From Cellulomonas fengjieae (lineage in GTDB: Bacteria > Actinomycetota > Actinomycetes > Actinomycetales > Cellulomonadaceae), in assembly GCF_018388465.1 (NCBI RefSeq), contig NZ_CP074404.1, positions 3,410,001-3,474,000 of the forward strand: a stretch of 64,000 nucleotides of DNA, given 5' to 3'. A model generated the notes under the pieces. That model was not told where the DNA came from. It saw only the letters and a program-made list of their open reading frames with translations, and made no database searches. Made by a program: the position numbers and the translations under genes. Each line of letters begins with the position of its first letter. Within the stretch, counting starts at the first letter, position 1. Positions 50,601 through 56,313 of the stretch are shown in pieces.

Positions 50601-51595
50601 GTGCCCGTGGCCACCGCTGTCGCGGCGACGGTCCCACCGCCTGCCGCGGCGCCGCCGCCGGCGGCGGCGCCACCCGCGCCCGCGCCCCCGGCACCCGCGC
50701 CGCCGGCACCAGCCCCACCGGCTCCGGCACCACCCGCTCCGCCTGCCCCGGCACCCGCAGCGGCACTCGCCGTCGCACCGGCCGCGAGACCGCCACCCAC
50801 GGGCAGGACGACGCCGAGCGCCCCCAGCCCGGCCAGGCCGAGCACGAGCGGCGCGATGACGGCCTTCATCCCGTGGTTGACGTCGCCGAGCTCGAACAGG
50901 AGGCCGCGACAGTTCCCGCAGTCCTCGAGGTGCGCGGAGACCTGCCCGGTCTCACGGGTGCCCAGCCCGCCACGGACGTAGGCACCGAGCTTGCCGGCGG
51001 TCGAACGACACCGGTCGTCGAGCGGATCCTGCAGATGCTGCTGGAGGTAGGCCTGCCGGAGGCCTTCCCGGGCGCGGTACGCGAGGGCCGCGACGCCGTT
51101 CGCAGTGAGCCCGAGGATCGGCGCGATCTCCGCGGGCGGGAGGCCCTCCACCTCGGTGTGCCACAGCACGGCCTGCCAGCGCTCGGGCAGCGAGTGGAAC
51201 GCGCGTGCGACGACGCCCCGCTCGAAACCCTCGAGCGCCGGGTCCTCGGCGGTGCCGGCCAGGGCGGTGCCCGCCTCCAGGACGGCGATGTCGTCGGTGG
51301 GCTGGACCCGGCGCGCCTTCTCCCGGCGCAGCGAGGCAACCCGGCGCACGACGGTGAACAGGTAGGCACGGAACGCGGACTCGGGGCCGTTCCCGCGCTT
51401 GAGCGCTCCGAAGACGGCGGCGAACGCATCGGCGACGACGTCGTCGGCGTCGGCACGGGAGTCCGAGTACTGCCGGGCGACCACCCAGGCCGCTCCCGCA
51501 TGCCGCTCGTAGAGCGCGCCGACAGCCGCGGCGTCGCCGGAGCGCACGGAGGCGATGAGCTCCGTGTCCCCCGTGACACCGCCGTCCAGCTGCAT
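47636..51595 (-). CDS. ECF sigma factor fused to anti-sigma-like zinc finger, membrane helices and large extracellular region
   Basis: 1319 residues. Sigma region 2 (about 15-90: GDAAAVGALYERHAGAAWVV, FRAYLFTVVRRVASLRREKA) and region 4 (135-185: ERWQAVLWHTEVEGLPPAEI, LGLTANGVAALAYRAREGLR). Then a zinc-finger anti-sigma motif H-x3-C-x2-C (HLEDCGNCRG, about 230), a hydrophobic segment, a Gly/Ala-rich GAGGA repeat, more hydrophobic sequence (to about 390), a Thr/Pro/Asp linker with DPTDP repeats, and about 800 residues of DUF11/CARDB-like beta repeats ending in an adhesin-like domain (EVVFAGLYWSANHGPGERWS). ATG 51595 chosen; GTG 51643 would add 16 residues. Confidence 0.82.
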   Translation of the reverse strand: MQLDGGVTGDTELIASVRSGDAAAVGALYERHAGAAWVVARQYSDSRADADDVVADAFAAVFGALKRGNGPESAFRAYLFTVVRRVASLRREKARRVQPTDDIAVLEAGTALAGTAEDPALEGFERGVVARAFHSLPERWQAVLWHTEVEGLPPAEIAPILGLTANGVAALAYRAREGLRQAYLQQHLQDPLDDRCRSTAGKLGAYVRGGLGTRETGQVSAHLEDCGNCRGLLFELGDVNHGMKAVIAPLVLGLAGLGALGVVLPVGGGLAAGATASAAAGAGAGGAGGAGAGGAGAGGAGAGGAGAGGAAAGGGAAAGGGTVAATAVATGTVGVASAGTAAATSSVGAFLATIPLGAAAIAVGSVALVAAAAVGIATLLGEPEGILAAPTESPSTSSSRSAATPEPTSTDGSAATPQPTDLPTPEPTDLEPDDVLYGDEDEPEEPGDVTADAPGATTESADPTEPADPTDPAGPTDPTDPTDPVDPPPTPADVSVELPPAGLTLEAGLSDQVLEVGLRNSGGTAATDLVAEVVLPDGVTLAGVATGALERLPAGGFAAVAPGWVCVMGAGTGIASCTLDHLPALSVSTLMLSVSIDESFDRSDGEIQLRVQGSGLRYVAPPIPVAITAAPARLTLRSTPGTVPLVSARTRQLDLSVANLGGTAIPAGQGSVTAFLPDGVTATAAPGSAWACRGTRPMTCTTGAVAARGDAALSLLLTASAPDLVRDRTLVVQLSPSGRRVSETVNVPFTVQRPAALRVDGPGSASVALGTPTTVPMSVSNSGDLPADGVQVTLQRPASLGFGQPAVTDPAWSCTAGDRTTVVCTAARIEPGATLPLPLDLRAAPGAFGDVGAVDVSAQAPDADPGRLGISVASQAPVVTLAAGDPTILLATSGSGTARFTVTASVADAVGARATLLLPNGLIPDPDAPGSQTDGCTFVYPRTLECALGTIPAGSSAQVLANVRWAGSSAGVATVVAAADGAAQVRSASSVRTSSGGLDARATFARAGVTEVGAPLLTCGATAAGCASALQNGDRDNNGFAMVPLDEAPPAPGTSRATVPVSSSSRLQIPAGREVVFAGLYWSANHGPGERWSGDVTTARLRGPGGAYVDVAGTKLVELNDNAYRRYYQSFADVTGQVRSLGAGDWSVADIAVSASSTDKDRSYYAGWSMVVVYSDPGSDASVTVYDGGQWIGTSTTPPAFEFASEAGTLARIGVVAWEGDRTASGDRLALGDTCTGPGAGRALVPVRTGSAGSSTNAFDSTATGWRAPNSLGVDVKAFQEVALACDVSSLTATTNGDQYLIGAITVRSERPVVGTPES

Positions 51596-51656
51596 GCCTG
51601 CTGCCACGAACGGCTCCCGTCGGCTTACTGCGTCCGATCGCACAGCCTGCCATATG

Positions 51657-51688
51657 CGACGTTTTCACATAACCAGGCGGAAACGTCG
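51657..51688. promoter_or_regulatory. inverted repeat shared by the sigma fusion and the divergent gene
   Basis: CGACGTTTTC and GGAAACGTCG, 9 of 10 paired, 12 bp apart, in the 112-bp divergent region. CGTC/GAAAAC elements resemble ECF promoter parts, so this may be an autoregulated divergent promoter. Confidence 0.45.
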
Positions 51689-51707
51689 GTGGCGTCATCA
51701 GGAGCGG

Positions 51708-52604
51708 GTGAAAAGCGTCGTAGTGGCGTCATACCCGACATCTGTCGGCCTCCCATCCCGCGTGACGACGAATACAGGTTGGAACGACGCTGTGCCGGCG
51801 GGCCTCCTCGGCGGCGATCCCGCGCGCGCCATGCCCGCCCTCAGGGACCGCTGGCGCGACGAGAGCGTCCGATCGGTGTGGCTGCGTCCGTCGGACTGGT
51901 ACCACCCGGCCGTCGACGCCCTGGCGGAGGCGCTGCTCACGGGGGGCCCGGCGGCGGACGGCGTCCCGGAGGTCCAGGCGGCGGCTCTCGACCTCGGTCA
52001 CGCCCGGGGCTACGACGGCGTCGGCATCGGGGAGACCCTCGACGACCTGGCCTGCCTCTTCCGGATGCTCGGCGCCACGGAGCCGCCGCTGGTCGTCGTC
52101 CGTGCGCTGTGCGACGGCTGGGCGGACGCGCAGGCGGGCGTGGCGACGTCGGGCTCCGCACTCGATCCCGAGTCCGGGTTGCCGACCCGGCAGTACCTCG
52201 GCATCAGGCTCGCGGAGACGTACCGCGACGCGGCACTCCCGACGCAGCGCACTCGGACGGCGGCGGGCACGGGCCACCACCTGGTGCTCGTCGACGTCGC
52301 CGCCGGGGACGTCGACGCCTTCACCCGCGCGGCCCGGTCGGCCGCGGTCGGAGCGGCCCTGACCACCACCTACGGCGACGGCCACCCGATGGCGACGCTG
52401 GGCGGCGGGGTGTTCGCCGTGCTGGCCCGCGCCGACGAGGACGCCTGGCGGCCCCTCGAGGAGCTGCAGCGGGAGATCGCCCGCCGCTGCGAGCGGCTCG
52501 AGCTCCGGTCGGCGACACGTCAGCCCGTGCGGGTGTGGATCGAGCCGCTCCCGGCCACGCACGAGCAGGCGCTGCGGACCCTGGAGCGAGCCGCGCGGCC
52601 CTGA
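51708..52604 (+). CDS. degenerate GGDEF-like protein
   Basis: 298 residues. N-terminal half unassigned (VRSVWLRPSDWYHPAVDALA). C-terminal half follows the GGDEF fold: DPESGLPTRQYLGIRLAETY, HHLVLVDVAAGDVDAFTRAA, then MATLGGGVFAVLA where the GG(D/E)EF motif should be, so no diguanylate cyclase activity is expected. GTG start with AGGAG close upstream. Divergent from the sigma fusion. Possibly a regulatory or scaffold protein. Confidence 0.65.
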   Translation: MKSVVVASYPTSVGLPSRVTTNTGWNDAVPAGLLGGDPARAMPALRDRWRDESVRSVWLRPSDWYHPAVDALAEALLTGGPAADGVPEVQAAALDLGHARGYDGVGIGETLDDLACLFRMLGATEPPLVVVRALCDGWADAQAGVATSGSALDPESGLPTRQYLGIRLAETYRDAALPTQRTRTAAGTGHHLVLVDVAAGDVDAFTRAARSAAVGAALTTTYGDGHPMATLGGGVFAVLARADEDAWRPLEELQREIARRCERLELRSATRQPVRVWIEPLPATHEQALRTLERAARP

Positions 52605-52693
52605 TCTCGCGCTCTTCACCAGGTGTCCAGAAGGTAAAGCCCAGGTCAGCGACGTCTTGGTAGCCGATAGACGACAACTCGGTCATATGCGTC

Positions 52694-52699
52694 TACCGT
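52694..52699 (+). promoter_or_regulatory. leaderless-type -10 of the phosphotransferase gene
   Basis: TACCGT ends 6 nt before the ATG, with no ribosome-binding site between. Confidence 0.5.
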
Positions 52700-52705
52700 C
52701 GATCC

Positions 52706-53593
52706 ATGAACAGCGCTGGATTTGCTCCAAGCGATCCGACGGCGCCGACAGAAAGAAGCGCCGCTGAGGTCGCAGAAAGTTCCCCCCACGAACCCGAACC
52801 GCGGCTGCCGACGCAGCCGGACCGCCGGTCGACGAGCTCGCTCGAGCACCCGCTCCCGGCGGTCGACCTCCACCTGGCCGACGCGGACGAGCCCGGCCAC
52901 CTCGTCGCCTCGGGCGCGAGCGTCGACGTGTTCGCGCTCGACGACCACCACGTCCTGCGCCGCTACCGCTCCGGGCGCGACGCCTCGCCGGAGGTCCACC
53001 TCCTGCGGCACGTCGTGGAGCACGGCTTCCCCGCTCCCGCCGTCCTGCAGGCGAGCGGACCGGACCTCGTCATGCAGCGGCTGCACGGTCCGACGCTCCT
53101 ACAGGCCCTCGCCGCGGGCGAGGTGTCGCTGCCCGACGGCGCCGCGATCCTGACGGACCTGCACGACCGGCTGCACGCGATCACGCCGCCGGAGGCGTGG
53201 CGGCACGACGTGCCCGACGCGTGGCCGCTCGTCGACTCCGGGCCGTCCGTCGTCCACCTGGACCTGCATCCCGGCAACGTGATCCTCGCCGAGGGGGGAC
53301 CGGCCCTCGTCGACTGGACGAACGCGCGCACCGGCCCCGCCGAGCTCGACGTGTCCATGACCGCGTTGATCGTGGCCGAGGTCGCGGTCGACGCCGGCGG
53401 CGTCTACTCCCAGGCCGCCCGGGCGCTGCTCGCGGCGTTCCTGAGCGCAACCGACGTCTCCCCCGTCACTGCGCTCGCCCAGGCCGCGACTCTGCGGGCG
53501 CTGGATCCGTCGCTGGTCCCGGGCGAGCGGGAGCTCGTCCGGCCGGCCGCCGACCTCGTCCGGAACCTCGTCGAGGTCGCCGCACACCCCTGA
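52706..53593 (+). CDS. aminoglycoside-phosphotransferase-like (APH) kinase
   Basis: 295 residues. After a roughly 50-residue disordered Pro/Ser/Glu-rich N-terminus comes the APH fold: VFALDDHHVLRRYRSG, catalytic loop VVHLDLHPGNVILA (H-x-D-x4-N) and metal-binding LVDWTNARTGPAELD. The family phosphorylates small molecules such as aminoglycosides, choline or sugars; the substrate cannot be inferred. Confidence 0.82.
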   Translation: MNSAGFAPSDPTAPTERSAAEVAESSPHEPEPRLPTQPDRRSTSSLEHPLPAVDLHLADADEPGHLVASGASVDVFALDDHHVLRRYRSGRDASPEVHLLRHVVEHGFPAPAVLQASGPDLVMQRLHGPTLLQALAAGEVSLPDGAAILTDLHDRLHAITPPEAWRHDVPDAWPLVDSGPSVVHLDLHPGNVILAEGGPALVDWTNARTGPAELDVSMTALIVAEVAVDAGGVYSQAARALLAAFLSATDVSPVTALAQAATLRALDPSLVPGERELVRPAADLVRNLVEVAAHP

Positions 53594-53609
53594 CCCACGC
53601 TCCTCGCAC

Positions 53610-53643
53610 GACGACGGCCGCCCCTGCGAGGGCGGCCGTCGTC
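53610..53643. terminator. bidirectional hairpin, same stem as at 62482
   Basis: Perfect 14-bp stem GACGACGGCCGCCC / complement, 6-nt loop, between convergent genes. The identical stem sequence ends the third surface-protein gene. Confidence 0.75.
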
Positions 53644-53650
53644 GCGCGGG

Positions 53651-53950
53651 TCAGCGAGTGCTGAACGTCAGGCAGTCCGCCTCCACCTGGCCGGCGCCCA
53701 CGCGGATCGACTCCGCGGTGCACTCGAGCGCGGAGTTGTGCGTGCACTCCGCGCGGTGGCAGGCCCCGACGTGCGAGATGACCTTGTCGAGGCCACCCCG
53801 CGTGCCCAGGGGGATGAACGTGGCGCACTGCGCGTCGCCCGTGTGGCCCCCGATGCTCACCGCGGCCGCGTGGCAGCTGGAGTGGTCGTTGTACGAACAG
53901 CCGGCGACCGAACACTCGGCGACGGCGGGCATGTCCATCAGGGTGCTCAT
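53651..53950 (-). CDS. DUF1540 double-domain cysteine-rich protein
   Basis: 99 residues with two copies of a Cys/His motif: VAECSVAGCSYNDHSSCHAA and VGACHRAECTHNSALECTAE, each followed by a GDAQC/EADC segment. This is the DUF1540 pattern, probably a small metal-binding protein. GGAGG precedes the ATG. Confidence 0.85.
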   Translation of the reverse strand: MSTLMDMPAVAECSVAGCSYNDHSSCHAAAVSIGGHTGDAQCATFIPLGTRGGLDKVISHVGACHRAECTHNSALECTAESIRVGAGQVEADCLTFSTR

Positions 53951-54182
53951 GACGACCTCCGTGGGGCGGGCTGTGGCGCGTTGATCTCGACGGTAGACCC
54001 GTCGTCTCGCCGTGCCTAGGAAGCAAGGCCTGGCTTACCCGCAGGTCAGATCGCGCATCCCACCCATCCGTGGCGGGCCTGGCCGCACAGTTCACCCGCT
54101 GCGACCCGGACATATCGGACCACCGGCCGGATCCACGGGGACCGGAACCGTTCAGCGGGGGTGCGATGAGTTACGTTTCGCC
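53951..54182. promoter_or_regulatory. promoter region of the first surface-protein gene
   Basis: No ORF of its own. GGACATATCGGACC at 54108-54121 is the shared upstream box; TACGTT at 54172-54177 is the -10. Box start to -10 start is 64 bp, as in both paralogues. The left part also serves the divergent DUF1540 gene. Confidence 0.65.
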
Positions 54183-54284
54183 CGGTTCGTGCTCGGGCAG
54201 GGCACCTTCTCGGCTCCAGAAACGTGGGCCAGGTAGAACCTGCCCCCGGATCTGCTGGGCGGCATCGTTGGAAGGATCGCCCCC
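54183..54284 (+). promoter_or_regulatory. conserved 5' leader 1
   Basis: 102-nt leader beginning CGGTTCGTGCTCGGGCAGGG, 5 nt after the -10. GGGCAGG (54195-54201) pairs with CCTGCCC (54239-54245); GGTTC (54184-54188) can instead pair with GAACC (54236-54240), and the two pairings exclude each other. Ends with a GGAAGGA ribosome site before the TTG. Confidence 0.55.
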
Positions 54285-56048
54285 TTGCTCCCCTTCACCC
54301 GTGCGCGGACCCGACTGGGCACCCCGACCTCACCTCGCCTGCGCGCGATCGCCGCACTGCTCGCCACCGGTCTCGCCGCCGGGCTGGTCACCCTCGCCGC
54401 GACCCCGGCCGCAGCGGCGGTGAGCACCTACACCGGCCCCGGCTTCACCGTTCCGGACTCCGGTGCCGCCAACCCCAGCCCGGTGACGGTTCAGGTGCCG
54501 GCGGGCCTCGGGGTGCTGCGGTCGCTGACGTTGACGTTGACGAGCCCCGCGCATCGTCATCCCCAGGACATGGACTTCCACCTGCGCTCCCCCTCCGGTG
54601 TGCAGGTGCAGATCGAGTGTGGCCAGTCGAGGACGACGTTCCACGACGGCAGCACGTGCAACCCGCTCGACCCCTTCTACGGAACCGACCCGGCGGGCAG
54701 GTGGGAGCTCTACCCGATCGACACCTACGGGGTAGCGGACGATCCCGACACCACGTACGGGGGCTTCACGCTGACGCTCGTCACCGCCTACCTTCCGATG
54801 GTCACCGCCGGCCCGGCGGACGTGACGGTGGAGGAGGGCGAACCGGCCAGCTTCACCGCGACCGCGACCGCTGAGCCCGCCGTCCGGATCCAGTGGCAGG
54901 TGAGCACGGACGGCGGCAGCACCTTCAGTGACATCACCGGCGCGAACCAGTCCACCTATACGGTCGCGGCCACGAGCCGCACGCAGCACCTGAACGAGTA
55001 CCGCGCCGTGTTCACCGACAGCGTCGGCACGGCCACCTCGTCGGCGGCTGTCCTGCGGGTCCAGCTCGCGCCCGAGGTCACGCAGGAGCCGGCCGACGTC
55101 GTCATCGGCTCCGGCGGGAACGCGACGTTCACCGCGGGGGCGGAGGGCAGGCCCAGTCCGACCGTCCAGTGGCAGGTCAGCCACGACGACACGGCGACGT
55201 TCGCCGACATCGCGGGGGCGACCTCGCCCACGCTGGCCCTCGACGGGCGCGCGTTCGCGGACTCCGGCGCGCGCTATCGGGCGGTGTTCACGAACGACGT
55301 CGCCAGCACCCCGACCCGCGCAGCCCTGCTGACGGTCCAGCCGACCCTGCCGGTCGTCACCACCGACATCTCCGACCAGGAGGTCCTCGCCGGCACCGAG
55401 GTGACCTTCACCGCCGCCGCCACCGGGGACCCGGCGCCGACGGTCCAGTGGTGGGTGAGCACCGACGACGGGGAGACCTTCACTGAGATCGACGGCGCGA
55501 CCGCCGACTCCTACACCGTCACCGCGACCGCGGCAGACGACGGGAACCAGTACCGCGCCGCCTACGTGAACGTCGGCGGCACGGTCTCCACGAGCGTGGC
55601 GACCCTCACGGTCAACGTCGCACCCGTGATCACGGTGGCCCCCACCGACCAGAGCGCGGTCGTGGGGAGCCACGCCACCTTCACCTCCCACGCCACGGGC
55701 CAGCCCGCCCCGAGCGTGCAGTGGCAGGTCAGCACCGACGGAGGGCTGACGTTCTCCGACATCGCCGGGGCGACCACGTCGACCCTGTCCGTGCTCGCGC
55801 ACGACGACGCCAACGGTGACCGCTTCCGAGCCGTCCACACCAACGCCGGCGGGCAGGCGATCACCGGGACGGGCACCCTCACGGTCCTGCCCGTGCCGGT
55901 CGCTCCCGTGGCCGCGGCACCGACGGCCACGGAGGCCGCCATCGCGGCCACCGGTGCGAACAGCGGCGTCCTCGCGCTTGCCGCACTGCTCACGATCGTC
56001 GCCGGCGTTGCGGCCGCTGCGCTCGGGCGGCGCCGGACCACCGCCTAG
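54285..56048 (+). CDS. cell-surface protein 1: P-domain-like head, four Ig-like repeats, wall anchor
   Basis: 587 residues, TTG start. Signal peptide to about 45 (IAALLATGLAAGLVTLAATP-AAAA). Residues 46-175 resemble a proprotein-convertase P-domain (DMDFHLRSPSGVQVQIECGQ, DPAGRWELYPIDTYG, DTTYGGFTLTL). Four Ig-like repeats of about 90 residues follow, each with a VQWQVSTDGG-like core and YRAVFTN. C-terminus AIAATGANSG, a helix and GRRRTTA form a sortase-like LAxTG anchor. Likely adhesin or surface-layer component. Confidence 0.82.
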   Translation: MLPFTRARTRLGTPTSPRLRAIAALLATGLAAGLVTLAATPAAAAVSTYTGPGFTVPDSGAANPSPVTVQVPAGLGVLRSLTLTLTSPAHRHPQDMDFHLRSPSGVQVQIECGQSRTTFHDGSTCNPLDPFYGTDPAGRWELYPIDTYGVADDPDTTYGGFTLTLVTAYLPMVTAGPADVTVEEGEPASFTATATAEPAVRIQWQVSTDGGSTFSDITGANQSTYTVAATSRTQHLNEYRAVFTDSVGTATSSAAVLRVQLAPEVTQEPADVVIGSGGNATFTAGAEGRPSPTVQWQVSHDDTATFADIAGATSPTLALDGRAFADSGARYRAVFTNDVASTPTRAALLTVQPTLPVVTTDISDQEVLAGTEVTFTAAATGDPAPTVQWWVSTDDGETFTEIDGATADSYTVTATAADDGNQYRAAYVNVGGTVSTSVATLTVNVAPVITVAPTDQSAVVGSHATFTSHATGQPAPSVQWQVSTDGGLTFSDIAGATTSTLSVLAHDDANGDRFRAVHTNAGGQAITGTGTLTVLPVPVAPVAAAPTATEAAIAATGANSGVLALAALLTIVAGVAAAALGRRRTTA

Positions 56049-56064
56049 TACCCACGCACCACCG

Positions 56065-56098
56065 ACGAGGGCGGGCTCCATCCGGGGTCCGCCCTCGT
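56065..56098 (+). terminator. hairpin after surface protein 1
   Basis: ACGAGGGCGG and CCGCCCTCGT (10 bp) with further inner pairing, 16 nt after the stop. Confidence 0.65.
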
Positions 56099-56138
56099 TC
56101 GCATGCGCCCCTGACGCCTACTTCACCCGCTCCGATCC

Positions 56139-56313
56139 GGACATGTCGGACGGCCGCGCGGATCCGTGGGGACCGAAGTCCCTCGGGGCGTGTGGCCTGC
56201 GTTACGTTGCCGTCGGTTCGTGCTCGGGCAGGGCACCTTCTCGGCTCCGGATTCGTGGGCCAGCACGACCTGCCCCCGGACCTGCTGGGTGGCACCGCCG
56301 AGAGGACGCCCCC
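56139..56313 (+). promoter_or_regulatory. promoter and conserved leader 2
   Basis: Box GGACATGTCGGACG (56139-56152), TACGTT (56203-56208, 64 bp from box start), leader from CGGTTCG at 56214 (5 nt after the -10) to the TTG 100 nt later. TCGTGCT (56218-56224) pairs with AGCACGA (56262-56268) or GGGCAGG (56226-56232) with CCTGCCC (56269-56275); both cannot form together. GAGAGGA is the ribosome site. Confidence 0.6.

Noticed and set aside
50640-50770. CRISPR or minisatellite
   Set aside because: The G+C-rich repetition encodes the GAGGA linker of the sigma fusion; no spacers or cas genes.
48338-52663. 1441-codon plus-strand frame opposite the sigma fusion
   Set aside because: Composition of an antisense shadow and overlaps two supported genes; no start signal or motif.
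52640-52680. FliA (motility sigma) promoter with GCCGATAG
   Set aside because: TCA-N14-GCCGATAG is near the actinobacterial pattern, but a better leaderless -10 lies at 52694 and no motility genes are nearby.
54189-54236. 15-codon upstream ORF in the conserved leader (GTG CTC GGG ... TAG)
   Set aside because: Only the first leader has the early stop; in leader 2 the frame runs on, so conservation is at the nucleotide rather than peptide level.
56218-56275. H-type pseudoknot in leader 2
   Set aside because: Arms are in a-b-a'-b' order, but there is no linker between a' and b', so both stems cannot form together; treated as alternative hairpins.
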